64,000 bases of DNA, from contig SEMN01000349.1 of assembly GCA_005408345.1 (NCBI GenBank), positions 248,001 through 312,000 on the forward strand. Reading direction: 5' to 3'. The notes under the pieces are model-generated. The model searched no databases, had not been told where the DNA came from, and saw only the letters and a program-made list of their open reading frames with translations. Below, piece after piece: positions 1 through 11,747 of the stretch (position 1 is its first letter; each line of letters opens with the position of its first letter). Source of the DNA: Macquaria australasica (lineage: Eukaryota; Chordata; Actinopteri; Centrarchiformes; Percichthyidae). The position numbers and the translations under genes were made by a program.

Positions 1-678
1 CTCCTCTTCTGTCACAGAAAGACTGTTTTCAGTTACTAATCATTTCCAGTCGCTTCTGCTTTGCTTTTTTTTCGCCCAATCGCCAAAGCTTCTGCTTTGC
101 TGTTTTTTTTTTTCGCCCAATCATTAAGCCACCGTCAATGAAACTCAACAGTTCCTTCCTGCAGAAGTTTCACAAGACGTCTGGCGGCTTAAAGGACTTA
201 ATCCCTCCACTTTCTGGCAGGCTTTTAATTTGAAACGTGTGTAGGATGGGAATTCCATATAATAAAAAGAAAAATCAAAAAGATGATATCTCTGGTTCTG
301 CTGCATCAATTCTTTTTTTTTTTTTTTTTAAATCTGTCCATCATTGGCTCCGACAATGTTTAATAAGTGCAATGAGAAACTGATGGAGTACGCTTTCAAC
401 AACACTTCAAAAAACTGCAAAGTAGAAGCAACTCGAAATAATCAGTGAATGAAAAAATATTTGTGTTGAAAAGAGATGCAGTAGAGTGCAGAGTCACTTG
501 TAATAAGCCAGAATTATCCTGATCTCAAACTGGCATACAAGGCCAGATTGTCACTGTCTACCACCCTCTGGTCATCACTACATTTATACATGTGTATGAA
601 TTCCTTTGGTCAACATTAGATGAACGTATAGTCAACGTAAAGTAGGAAGCTCTGTCCTAACGTCGGTTCATCCTGTAC

Positions 679-836
679 CTCGGTGGCAGTGCTGGAGCGA
701 ACAAGTTCTGACTCTGCTGGCAGGTCGTCGTCCAGAGATCTCCGGGCGTATTCCCTGCGGTGTTTGTCATCCACTCGTGTCAGGTACCATGTCCCCGGGA
801 ACAGATCCTCCACTGAGCCTTGAGGGACGTAGCTGG
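679..836 (-). CDS. hmgcs1: HMGCS1 coding exon 8 (probably penultimate)
   Basis: The exon encodes residues 438-490 (YVPQGSVEDLFPGTWYLTRV, DKHRREYARR, ending SSTATE). A gtacag donor follows the TATE codons, at the point where the human protein continues into its last exon. The open frame runs on to 616, but those 20 residues do not resemble the conserved SPAKK-type tail. I favour splicing to an exon left of the window. Confidence 0.8.
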
Positions 837-3800
837 CTGTACGGACAGATTTTTAAGAAATGATCACAATGATAGGAAGCAGTGAGACGTGCAGGATTCT
901 AAATATCAAATCAAGTTTGTGAGATGAACTCAGTGAGTGCCGACACCATCTCAGGGATCCTGTAGCCAGAGTTTGGGCCGGTACACAGGGTTCTTTATTG
1001 GGGCAGGACTCTTTGGGAAGTTCATGACCGGATTAGACTTTGATTCTTGGACTCACAATATGATCCAAATCGATTTGTTTCAATTACGCCGATACCACTT
1101 CATCAATCACATAAACGCACAGTATGTAATTTCTGCTGCTAGGGGTCTCTCAATCAAAACAACGACAAAGGACGTAGTACGAGCATGGGATCATGGGAGT
1201 TGTTGTCCTCATTGTTAAACAACCTATCTGATGGCAGAAATCATGTTGATGGACGAGGAAATGTATTCAAGTTTTATTCACGTTACATTTAGTCACGTTA
1301 TGTCATTTCATTCTAATTATACAGCTGCAAGTAATGCTAACTTACCATTAGATGAGTCTACTGTCGCTAATGTTATGTGGCAAATTCAATCGTGGGGAGC
1401 CCAGCACTGTGGTCAAAGCAATCATACTAAAACTAACTTTATGAGCGTGTTGAACATTGTGACAGTCATGTTTCATACTGCAGCACACTACAAAGATGAG
1501 TGAATCCTTCCTGTATTAGCTCACAGCTACAGTAGCCCCTAAAAGGAGAATATTGTGAGTCATGTCAAGCTCCTTCTCCCCCAGTACATTGCATCAACAG
1601 TCTCATAGTAAGATAATTGTGACTACCCCCCACAAAACTCCCCTGTGTTCAGGGAGTTTGTAAGAGCTTTACTTCCTGAAAGAATAACCAATCAGACATG
1701 AGCAGCAGTGACAGCAGGGGCATACCTAAGTGGTGAGTCTCCTCTCTCAGCTTCATGGTCTCAGAGAAGACAGCAGGCAAAACCTTCTTCCTGGAGTCCA
1801 GTCTGACCTTCAGGTCACTCAGGCTGGACACAAGTTTGTCCAGACCAGATCCTGAAACAAACAATCAACAAATCACATGGAAGAATACGCTTCTGTTTGG
1901 TTCTACGATTTCTTAATGACATCACACAACTGAAGTGAACCGTGGAGACCTACCAGGTGTGTGGTCCTGTGTGACTCTGAGAGAATACAGAGTTGCAGCA
2001 AATCCTGAACCGTAGGAGAAAAGTCCAATCCTCTGCCCTGCTATCTGTGAAGGCGTGTGTCTGCAACACAGAGGCAAAAAAGATTCTCCTCACATACTAC
2101 AACACCAAGACTCAATTGGTTCAAGCTATTTCAAATCAGGTGTGCCGTGATCTCGGGGAGTAGTCATCTTGCAGCCCAAAAGTAGTTTGTTTGCAGGGAT
2201 TTTTCTGAAGAATTGAGATGCATTCTCCTGTGTTAACTTGCAATAAACTGCAGTAATAAAAGACTGTGGTTTGAAGGTGGCTGCAGGATGTGTCAAAATA
2301 ATCTTGACACTTAAGATGCATTCATTTTTAGATTGAACACAGGTATTAAGTAAATGGAAAACGCTGGTGAGCATCTCTGTATCAGCTGTTAGACTGTGCA
2401 CACAGCTAGCCAGGAATGTCAACGTTCTCCAGTGACGTTTGTTGCCCTGAATGAGTCGTGTCAGGCTCCGCTTCCCCTCAGGTTGTGCTGCACTGCCTGA
2501 AGAGATAACTTTGATATATGAGGGACTCTGTTTCCCCCAAAGTGTATGCAAGGAAGTTGCTTTGTTGAGGCAGGGGTTTAATAGGATTTTGGCCTAGACA
2601 TCCACCAGATCTGGCTGCGCAGGGTTCTGGTTGTGCCATGTTTCTCTGCTTCAAGTCTTTACCAAATCTAGAGATGCTTTGTTTCCTATGTTGTTTGTTT
2701 TTCAGGTAGGTTGGTTTTCACACATTTCTGAAGGGACGGAGTTTGACTTTCTGTTTCTCGAGCATGTGGTTGCAACAAGTGATTAAATACTGTCAATGAA
2801 TGAAAGAACGTCAGACACAGACATACTGTGCAATGAGCGAGGCCAGGCAGCCGTAGACAGAGGGGGTGTACATGTTTCCATTCTGGTTGGAGATCAGCAG
2901 GGAGCATTTGGTCTTCTTCTCAAACAGGTCTGCACTGGCCTTCAGGAAGGCCTTCTCCACATCCCGGTCAAAGTAAGTCTCTTCTGGCCGTATATCTCTG
3001 TCAACCAAACAGCAGACACTCATCATCATCATCATCATCTATAGGTCATCAATATAGTGTTGGCTACAGTGGTTCATGCTAACACCACGCTGAATGAGAG
3101 CAGGCTTCATGCCAACTTGTTTCAAATAAATTAATGATCTTTGTTGAATGAAATACAGTGAACATCTACGGTGATTTAAGGCCATAGTTTGCAGGGGCGT
3201 TGTGCTCGATTGGCCCAATACTCAGCCCATGTATTTATAAGAAGCACAGAGGCTTTTGAACTTCTTGAGAATGAACTTTCAAATTTGGATTTGGAAGATG
3301 AAGAGGAAATAGTGTCAGGACTAAAGTAGTTTTGTAAGTTTGGTCAGATACTGACAGACCACATCAATGCTGAAGTTAGGCTGACAGTCACACACCTATC
3401 TCTTTACTGTACACACAGAGAGGAACTTAAGAATCTATATCTTCAGATTGTCCACTTTCCAAAATGTGGGAGTGCCAGCTCCTTTAATGAAGAGACCCTT
3501 TATTTAAAGCAGGACTTTAATCAATAGGCTTGTTTCATTGAAGGACCAAAACCCTGTCTTCTGTGCAGATGTTTTATTCTGAGTGTACCTGAAGGCGTCG
3601 AGGCCTGCAAAGGGTCCCGTCTCAGTGTTGGGGCTGGGGTGGCTCAGAAAGTCATTCAGCATAAGTCTAGCCAATGACTTCTGCACCAGCTTGCAGTATG
3701 GAGAATGGAAGACAAGATAGCCAAAGTCGTCCAGGCTGAAGCGCTTCTCTGAACCCTCTGTCAAGAAGAACAACCATTAGACCATTTGAGCCTGGAAAAC

Positions 3801-6800
3801 AGTTTCCTGTTTGAAGTGACTGTCACTCGCTTCGTTTGGTCTCAAGAATTCCTAACACACTGGGCTCCATTATTTCAATAGCAGTGAGAACAGTTTTCAT
3901 CCAAATGCCAACACTTCGCCCTGCTCCGCTTTATCTGCATGCAACTCTCAACTTGTTGCAGCAGCTCTCCTCCCACCTCTGCACCATGCACACTGTGCTA
4001 GGTACAAAAATACCAACAGGACAAAGCTCATTTCAAGGTCAGGAACACACCGACACGTCAAAGAGCTGATGTGCTGCATGGTTGCGCTGTCATGGCTACG
4101 CAGCCCATTATATCAAGCCCAGAGAGTAGAGCTGGCAATGTTGTGCTGCTTATGAATGGTTTATAATGTGTCTTTAATAGCCTCGTGGTCTCAGATATTG
4201 TACACGTTGACACATCAGGTTAAAGGCTCATCTCATTTAACTACTTTATGGTCACTGAACTTAGGTAAACTTCTTAGCACAGCAAGTAACATCCTAAACC
4301 CTCTTAACTAATTAGGCTATTATCAGACCAGTCCCTCCACCACACTCCCCACCACATACATGGCAACAACAGAAAGGTACCTTCAACAGGTGGAGGTTAC
4401 TGTCAACTGAAATACTCCAACTGCTCTTATTATGTGGCAGTATTATGTGTTTTTCTGCTGGAACATTCAATCTGTATTTGTAGGTGTTTTAAAAAGGTCT
4501 GAACATGTATCAACATCTTTCTTGTCCAAAACTGTACACTGATACCTGTCTGATACCTCTGCACCTGATGAAGAGCTGATCTGTGCTTGATGCGTACTTC
4601 AAAGTGTACTTTTACTTCTTAACTGTAAGAAGAATCGAAACCAAGCCTACATGGAACACTTTAAATGTTGGAGTCTATGTAGATCAGAGACAACCGTTTT
4701 AACTCACCTCTTTGCCACTGTGCATGGATCTTGTTGCGATACACAGAGTAGCAGCGGTCCAAGGCACTCAGGTAGCACTCTATGGACAGCTTGCCATCAA
4801 CTACAGGATACTCTGACACCATGTCTGGCTTGTAGAAGTCATATGCATGCTGCATGTGGGTTCCTCGCAGACCTGCACCACAGCCACAGCAGTTATCAGC
4901 AACACACACACTCAATTCAGCTCCTTCTATGTATGTATGTATGACTGCACTGTCTAAATTTCAAAACACAGCTTTCCCAGATTAAAGTTTGGTTTCTGCT
5001 CACCTAAAAGTTTTGCTGTTAATAAACTTTTCTGCAATGGCTGAACTAGTTTCAGTTCAACACCTAATTAACACATGCAATAACTCATCGAACCAGTGCA
5101 CACTGTAAAACTCTTCTAGACATATCTTATATCAGACTTGTCTTCTCGGGGCTGAACAGCTGGGGAGATTCAATCAAAACTTCAGTGACTTGGTACAAAG
5201 GTGAAGCAAACAGTAAACATTCGGATGACGGGTGGGGTCTTATCAACAAGTCAGTCATTGAAGAGGGCTGCCTGACAAAATGAGCACAACAAACAGTTAT
5301 CACCGAACTGACCTCGTTCAAAGGCCAGAGGAGCATTAGGTCCGACAAGCATGGCCACGGCACCAGCACCCCCCGTAGGCCGGGCACTTCCTGTGGCGTA
5401 GACGGCAATGTCCCCTGCTACCACCAAAGCATAACGCCCTGCAGAGAGGAAACATGAGGACAAACCCATTCAAAAAGCATATACACAAATCTCAATCATC
5501 ATCAGCACCATGGCATTTAACCTCACACAAGACTGTGGCAGCAGCCCACTGAAAAGGAGTGGAACGAGGCATTTGGTGCAATGATTAAATGCAGCTGTCC
5601 GCTAAAACAAATGATCTGATCAGTCAGCCTTTAGCAGTAATCAATACAAAACACTCTGAATCACAATGATGCAACTGAATGAAAACTTTGTCCTACTCTG
5701 CCAAAAAGGCAAGTTAAACTGGTACCTGCTACTACTGAGAGGGAATGTGTAGTGAACAGTGTTCAGGCTGACTGCAGTAAACCTTTTAAAACATGTGGCA
5801 TGCTGTTTAACCAATTGATTTTATTCAGCAGGAAAAAATCTAAGATATTTTAAAAATCATTCTTCCAGTTTGACACTTAACTAGAAATAGTCTGAGGTCT
5901 TTGCAACATATCCTAATACTTAGTCTATTATTAGTAAAAATTATGTCAGATTATTGCACATGTTTTTTTAAATAACATCATCATCTTGGCTTATTGTTAC
6001 CGAATCAAATTGGGCTTTCAAAAACTGCATCAGAAAGAAAAATGATTTACCATTCTTGTACAGTCTAGAGCTAAAACAACTGATTGATTAAACAATTAGT
6101 TGATTAACAGAAAATGAAGTGACTCAACAACAGTCATTCATCAACCCATTGTCTGGTTCCAGCAGGTCTTGCTGCCTGTCTTTGGTTTCTATCATTGTAC
6201 ATTACATATGTTTGGGTTTGAAGATGTCTCCTTTGACTCTGGGAAACTCTGACAGACATTCGTCATCATATTATATACATATTATAAGCAATTAATCGAT
6301 TAATGGAAAAAAACAACCATGTAATACCAAAAAGACATCAACGTACATTAACACAAGTTTGTTCACTTACCATCCCATGAGCTGGACTCCACCCAGTTGA
6401 CAGCATTGAAGAGTGCAGCTGTTCCACCGTAGCAGGCGTTTGTGGTGTCAATGCCTTCCACATCTGTATTGCCAGAGTCCTCAAACAGCTGCATGAGGAC
6501 CGTCTTAACAGACTTGGACTTGTCTATGATGGTCTCAGTGCCGACCTCCAGTCGACCCACGCTGTCGTAGGACAGGCCGTTCCTCTCCATCAGCCTCTGG
6601 ACTACCGTCAGGCACAAAGAGTTGATGTCCTCGCAATCTGAGCAGAAGCCCATGCGAGCTTGTCCTAGGCCAACAGTGTATTTACCAGCTGACACACCAT
6701 CAAACTGCTCCAGCTCTGCCTGGTCCACATACTGGGATGGGAAGTACAGTTCCATGGCAATGACACCCACATCTTTGGGCCATGGTCCCAAGCAACTGAC

Positions 6801-6818
6801 TGGGGCTGATCCAGGCAT
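679..6818 (-). CDS. hmgcs1: HMGCS1, cytosolic hydroxymethylglutaryl-CoA synthase (8 coding exons, 3' end off window)
   Basis: The enzyme condenses acetyl-CoA with acetoacetyl-CoA to HMG-CoA, the step before HMG-CoA reductase in the mevalonate/sterol pathway. Exons (5' to 3'): 6371-6818 (ATG at 6818), 5313-5438, 4708-4872, 3589-3757, 2827-2997, 1954-2060, 1726-1851, 679-836. All junctions are GT-AG and keep frame, giving 490 residues to the last donor. The catalytic residues fall at the numbers known for the human enzyme: Glu95 (GTETI), Cys129 (TTNACYGGT) and His264 (FHSPYCKLV). The N-terminus starts MPGSAPV with no mitochondrial presequence, so this is HMGCS1 rather than HMGCS2. Human HMGCS1 has 520 residues, so about 29 C-terminal residues should lie in an exon left of base 1. 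If the 679 donor is not used, the frame reads on to a stop at 616-618, giving 510 residues with an unrelated tail. Confidence 0.95.
1726..1851 (-). CDS. hmgcs1: HMGCS1 coding exon 7
   Basis: The exon encodes residues 396-437: SGLDKLVSSLSDLKVRLDSR, then METMKLREETHHL-type sequence. The donor is gtatgc. Confidence 0.93.
1954..2060 (-). CDS. hmgcs1: HMGCS1 coding exon 6
   Basis: The exon encodes residues 360-395, including AGQRIGLFSYGSGFAATLYS. The frame holds on both sides (acceptor gttgcag, donor gtaggt). Confidence 0.93.
2827..2997 (-). CDS. hmgcs1: HMGCS1 coding exon 5
   Basis: The exon encodes residues 303-359, including TYFDRDVEKAF and LLISNQNGNMYTPSVYG. Confidence 0.95.
3589..3757 (-). 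CDS. hmgcs1: HMGCS1 coding exon 4
   Basis: The exon encodes residues 247-302 and carries catalytic His264 in FHSPYCKLVQKSLARL. The linker (SHPSPNTETGPFAG) differs from the mammalian one. Confidence 0.95.
4708..4872 (-). CDS. hmgcs1: HMGCS1 coding exon 3
   Basis: The exon encodes residues 192-246, including GTHMQHAYDFYKPDM and LDRCYSVYRNKIHAQW. The donor is gtgagt. Confidence 0.95.
5313..5438 (-). CDS. hmgcs1: HMGCS1 coding exon 2
   Basis: The exon encodes residues 150-191: RYALVVAGDIAVYATG, then ARPTGGAGAVAMLVGPNAP. It has acceptor tctgcag and donor gtcagt. Confidence 0.95.
6066..6316. repeat. Dispersed teleost MITE-like repeat, copy 1
   Basis: Both ends are rich in GATTAATC-type motifs: agagctaaaacaactgatt at the left and agcaattaatcgattaatgg at the right. 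A second copy lies at 13515-13782. It sits in the intron after HMGCS1 exon 1. Confidence 0.55.
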
Positions 6819-6819
6819 C
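6371..6819 (-). CDS. hmgcs1: HMGCS1 first coding exon
   Basis: The exon encodes residues 1-149. A splice acceptor (cattcag) sits one base before the ATG at 6818-6816, so the 5' UTR continues in an upstream exon. It contains the FPSQYVDQ, GTETIIDKSKSVKT and TTNACYGGTAA blocks, including Glu95 and Cys129. The donor is gtaagtg. Confidence 0.95.
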
Positions 6820-6994
6820 CTGAATGGGTTGAGAAGGGGTTTCATGTTCAGTATTATATTCATTTAATAAATATGTTGGGTGTTGTCAGTGTCAGAGTGC
6901 TACAACTTTGAAATGTCTACAGTAATTAACCGGGTGCCTGCAATGCACCCTGACTGCTAATGTTGGAATGGGTGAATAAAAAGGCTGGTTGACG

Positions 6995-7014
6995 CACACA
7001 CACACACACACACA
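6995..7014. repeat. (CA)n microsatellite
   Basis: Uninterrupted CA dinucleotides in the HMGCS1 5' region. Confidence 0.9.
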
Positions 7015-8091
7015 GCTCCCAAAACTGTAACAACACTGGTAAGTAGGTCAAAGTGCATCCTACTGACTGAAGAATACTAACCACTATTTACATCCATCCA
7101 GAAAGTTCACGTTAGACACGTTAGATTAGCTTTTTCTTCCATTGGACGTGTTTTCAGGAGACTGCAGTTTGATAACTTCTCAGTAAACTAATATCACTGC
7201 AGTTTCAGAGCAGTACCAGGCGTTAGGTAACGTTAACATCAGACATCACGTTTGTGTCGTCGTTCACCGTTGGCTTAGAGACCTTACAGCTAACATTAAT
7301 GGGCTAATGTAAGGTTACTGAGAACTAGCATGTTAGCAAAGATCGTTGCACTAGTAGTATGACACTTACGGCGTTGGCTGAGATACTATTATCTGTCTGC
7401 TTAACCTGACGTTTATATACTAGCCAAACTAACTAAACGCCAGTCTCGTTGCAGATGCCACTAGCTAAAAAAAGACAACAAACCACATTCAAAGTTGCTA
7501 ACCTTAGCCAATTACAAAGGTGTAAGCAGGACATTTTCAGAACTAACGCTAGCTAGGCTACTGTAGCATTTGTTAGGTCTGAAGCCAGGTGTTTGCTGAT
7601 ATTGATTATTGCACGTAGCTAAACAGCTACATACAGCTTGTGTCTGGGAGACAGGGAGCAGACGGAGACAGAGGAGAGCAACACTGGGGGAAAGGGCAAC
7701 GGGATTTCCTGGACCTTAAGTCGTTTATGAGCGGTACCGAAATCTGTCACCCGTTAGACTCCGTCACACTGAAGGGGCAAATGTGTAAGAAAACATTCGT
7801 TTGTTGCCTAAAAGTTGGATAAAATCCCATATTCAGGACGCCGACAGCGTGATTTCAGCCAGTTGTTCCGTTACCCGGACAACATAGCTGACGGACCGTT
7901 GACGTTTATCAACCGTGTTAGGAATACGCTAGCTAGCATGAGTGAGTATTTTAACGAAACATTCACACACCGAGGTAACAGGCGTCTGATGGCCGACGTC
8001 CTTTAAAACTTACCAGACGAATTAAATGCGTTAGAAAAAGAGACAGACACGAATGCAGGGATTTTCTTGTGTGCTTTCTTCGGCTTCTCAC

Positions 8092-8250
8092 CTGTGTGTG
8101 AGGTGAACTCCGGTGATGGTAACAGTTACTACTCCGCCGTCACTTGCGTCCAGCCCTCCAGTCTTCTCCGCCGTTCCGTCACAAGTGTGTTTATATATGA
8201 CGAAGACAGAGAAACGTACACCCTGCTCCACGGCACCTGGCTTCCTGTCC
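8092..8250 (-). other. hmgcs1: Candidate 5' non-coding exon of HMGCS1
   Basis: A strong CAG/gtgaga donor lies at 8092/8091 on the minus strand, just downstream of a GC-rich, CCAAT-rich stretch. The coding exon at 6819 begins with a splice acceptor, so a non-coding first exon is needed and this is the best candidate. The 5' edge is not defined. A second possible donor (gtaagt, exon end 7370) could mark an alternative leader exon. Confidence 0.45.
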
Positions 8251-8402
8251 AATCGCGGCTCACAGGCGACATGCGGCGCTACCGAGTCCCGCGGGTTTCT
8301 GGCCAATCGGAGATTGAGACTCACGACCACGCGCCAGATCCGTACCGGCGGCCCAATGGTATGAGTTGTGCGATGTCAGGTGAGAGAGAAGGAGCCAATC
8401 AG
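8245..8402 (-). promoter_or_regulatory. CCAAT-box cluster, likely HMGCS1 promoter
   Basis: Four CCAAT pentamers lie on the plus strand at 8249-8253, 8303-8307, 8353-8357 and 8395-8399, with CpG-rich sequence between them. Sterol-regulated promoters of this pathway typically pair NF-Y (CCAAT) sites with SREBP sites. I do not see an unambiguous SRE here, so SREBP control is inferred from the gene only. Confidence 0.5.
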
Positions 8403-8574
8403 ACTGTGAGAGTAATTCCTGGCGCGGTAGTCACAGCAGTTCAGAGCAGCGTGTCCATGGAAACAGGTGTCAGTCAAACAGTGGGTGCGCTGTCCTGTCT
8501 TTTGTACAATTTACCGGGGACGAACACCGGTGCTCAGGCACCGATAATATGGAAAAAGCCCTTAACTTAGCTCT

Positions 8575-9755
8575 TAACCAGTTTATGTCAGTGCCATTTA
8601 AACATATTCACACATCCTATCCAAGTCAAAACAATTTAGAAACATTTAAGACAGACATCAACCTAAGTCACAGAATACACCTGTTGTAGTAGTTCCTGAG
8701 TTCTTTTAGTTTCATGCAAAGTCTTTCTGTCTTCATCTGTAGAGCCTGGCTTGCAAATTGTTACTAATTAAAAGTACTTAAGTATTATCTATAATATAAA
8801 ATGAAAGTATAAAAAGTAAAAATAGACTTGCAGAATGTGAAATGACCTCTGTGTAAAATATTATTTTATATGATGCACTAATGTGTAAACAGCATTTTAA
8901 TGTTGTGGCCAGGTAGTTTGATGTGTAAAATTGCATCATATTGTATGAACTGATCATATATTTGAGTGTTCTTTTAAAACCAAACTAAAGAAGCATTCTC
9001 TTAAAGAACACACGGCATTTGTACAGTCTGTTGGTTTCTATGCGGATACGTATATGTATTTTTATGTGTATGTATGGATGTCTCTGTTTATTTACACATT
9101 TTTGCTCTTTTATTCTGTTTTTATGTATGATATGGTGCTATACAAATAAATCTGAATTTGAATACATTTAATGTGTAAAATGTGACTAGTGACTAGTGAC
9201 TATAGCTGTCAGATAAATGTAGAGGAGTAAAAGGTTCAATATTTCCTGCTGATTTTAAGTATTAAGTGGTGTAACACTGTAACTCTCAAGTAAGTTTAAG
9301 TACCCCAAAATTATACCTAAATACAGAACTTGAGTAAATGATTTGGTATTATGGAAAAATAACTGCTCTCACAGACCTTAGTTTCCTCTACAGTTCACAC
9401 TTTGTAGTTCATTTTGTCATAGACTTTGACCTTTTGACTACATCAGAATCAGCTTTATTGGCCAAGAATGTGAACACATAGAAGGGATTTGACTCCAATT
9501 TGAAATTGCTCTCAATGTTACCCACAGAACAATTTACAGGAAGAAAAGCTTTAAACAAGTACAACAAAGCTGAGCAAAGAAGGTAAAAAATAAACATATA
9601 ACTATTATATACATAAGCATATGCATATGAAATTACTTTGTCTTAAAAATACTACTATGATGACTACGATTTAGTAAAGTTGGGGGAATTAAGATAGACA
9701 GATTAAAAAAAGAAGGGTCTAAATAGCAGGAGAGTCTGAGATAGCCTTACTATAA
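8575..9755. other. Intergenic stretch with LINE/SINE tail
   Basis: No coding exon is visible. AT-rich sequence surrounds a dispersed-repeat tail near 9440-9545. Confidence 0.5.
9440..9545 (-). repeat. Non-LTR retroelement 3'-tail fragment
   Basis: The stretch beginning tcagctttattggccaagaa, with the later acacatagaagg and tttgactcc blocks, matches a tail I recall from many fish L2/SINE copies. The retroelement would be oriented on the minus strand. Family is from memory. Confidence 0.45.
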
Positions 9756-9759
9756 GTTC

Positions 9760-10068
9760 CTAGTTCGGGTCAAACTCTAAAAACACTACATTTCCGTCAT
9801 GCAACTTGATAGTGTCGATCCTCTCTGCCTGGTAAACACCCACGTCTCTCACACTGCACTCCTGCAGTTGGTAAAACAGGCTTTCTGTTAAAAATGTATA
9901 GTCTCCAAGCCCAAACTGATATAACCCTGATGACATCACTATGACATCATCAGTGGTTATTTTCTCAGCTTTGACAAAGCTCACCGGAGCCACAGAAGAA
10001 ATTACACAATTGCTTTCAGAGGCCGAGTAGGACTCCTCATAGGACACTGAGCTGAAACAGACCACCAA
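9760..10068 (-). other. Unassigned 102-codon open frame
   Basis: The frame is intact and looks coding, with a Ser-rich N-terminus followed by SGLYQFGLGDYTFL and HDGNVVFLEFDPN before the stop. A possible acceptor (gtttcag) lies about 20 bases inside it, so it may be a terminal exon of an unrecognised or transposon gene. I know no matching family. It ends 158 bp from the element at 10227. Confidence 0.25.
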
Positions 10069-10261
10069 TCCTGATCCCTGCGTTATATGTGGAGTCCATG
10101 GTTGATAACTGGCTGCATGGTTACATAAAAGTCCAATGTTTAAACTCAGAATATGGCTGATTGCAGAGCCATTTCTTCAAAATAACCTCATCAACATGAC
10201 TGGAGCTCATATCGACTCAATGTCTATGGCAAGCCCTTTTAACATTTAATCAGTAGGGCTG

Positions 10262-10611
10262 ACTAGTAGCGATTTAGTTTTCACTAGTGGAAATTACATT
10301 TCGACATGTCAAAATGTCATTTTGACATGTCGAAATGTTAATTTAAAATATCTGTAAAACAATTTTGACATGTTACAAATATATTTTCACATGTAGAAAT
10401 TACATTTTGACTAGTCAACACTGATTTACAGATATCTTTAATTTAATTATAGATATCAGTAATTCCTTTGTCACTTATAAGAATAAGAATTACAGATATG
10501 TACAATTTAATTTTGACATGTCGAAAAAGGATTGTGACTAGTCGAAATGTAATTTCCCATTTCAGATATCTACAGTATGTCCGACATATCATCAAACCAT
10601 TTCGGACATGT
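10262..10611. repeat. Left array of 21-bp-phased palindromic hexamers
   Basis: Hexamers ACTAGT, ACATGT or GATATC-like start at 10262, 10283, 10304, 10325, 10347, 10368, 10389, 10410, 10431, 10452, 10473, 10495, 10516, 10537, 10565, 10585 and 10606. Steps are almost all 21 or 22 bp, with A/T-rich spacers such as caaaattacattttg. Confidence 0.85.
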
Positions 10612-10912
10612 GGGCGTCATGTCATCAAGTGCCACAAAGCTATTGGTCGACTTTTAAATAGGCCACGCCCACCTCATGAAAACACGTTATTTTCCGTTGG
10701 CAACACATCTGCTGCTCCACAGTCCATTCCAGTAAATGGCGGTAATGCACCTTTAAATTGGTTTACCAACAGCCATTTAAACTTAAAAATTCTGTCAAAT
10801 GCAGAAACTGCCGTCTCTGTGTTAATAATTCCTTCTCTCTCCATTTTCGCTCGTCACCGCCAAATTAGCTCGGTGAGACGATTTGTCTTTCCTAGGATGG
10901 CGAACTCATGAC

Positions 10913-10981
10913 CCGCCCTACTCTGCCTCTGATTGGCCAGTACTCGTTGCAGGTAAGCCAATCAGAGGCAGAGTAGGGCGG
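10913..10981. repeat. 25-bp-arm hairpin inside the phased element
   Basis: The arms 10913-10937 and 10957-10981 are perfect reverse complements around a 19-nt loop. Each arm contains a CCAAT/ATTGG pentamer and a CTACTCTGCCTC core. Confidence 0.9.
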
Positions 10982-11012
10982 ATCATTCGCCCAAATTACC
11001 ATATGCATTTCG

Positions 11013-11747
11013 GATATGTGTGTGTCATTGAAGATATCTACAATGACATTTTGACCAGTGGAAATTCCTTTTTTGATATCTGAAATTCAATTCTGACTAG
11101 TTATTAAAGACACTGTAGATATCTTAAATATATTTGTTACTAGTAAGAATATAATTTTCACATGTTACAATTGTATTTCAGATATCTGAAATGCAATTCT
11201 AGATATCTGAAATTACATTCTTACTAGTTACAATTCCAAGCCAACATATCAATAATTTAATTTTGACTAGTCAGAACTTAATTTTAGATATCTACAATTC
11301 CATTAATGATATCTGTAATGTAAGAACAATTGTAGAAATCTATAATGAACATTGCCACTAGTAAGAATTGAATTGTTGATATCATTAATTAACATTTTGA
11401 CTAGTGAGAATTGAGTTGTAGATATCATTAATTAGAATTATAACTAGTCAAAATTACATTGTGGATATGTCGACTTGGAATCGTAACACGTCAAAATTGA
11501 ATTATAGATATCTGTAATTGAGTTTGAATAGAAGTCAATGGTAAAAGTTGACTAGTTGTAATTAAGTCACAGATATCTACAATTAACATTTCCACTAGTA
11601 AGAAATGAATGGTTGATATCACAAATTTACATTTTGACTAGTGTGAAATGAATTGTAGATATCTTTAATTAAAATTGCTGTGTCAAAATTACATTATGGA
11701 TATGTTGGCTTGCAATTCTAACTAGTCAAAAAGCAATTGTTGATATC
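11013..11747. repeat. Right array of 21-22-bp-phased palindromic hexamers
   Basis: About 34 phased positions run from 11013 to 11742. An example run is ACTAGT 11357, GATATC 11378, ACTAGT 11400, GATATC 11421, ACTAGT 11443. Decayed sites (gatatg 11464, acacgt 11486) keep the phase. The two hexamers alternate for much of the array, making a dimer of about 43 bp. Confidence 0.85.

Noticed and set aside
937..1503. Two adjacent plus-strand frames of about 90 codons
   Set aside because: They lie in an HMGCS1 intron, antisense, with no family resemblance or splice signals.
679..6818. HMGCS2 (mitochondrial synthase)
   Set aside because: The N-terminus is the cytosolic MPGS form without a targeting peptide, and residue numbering matches HMGCS1.
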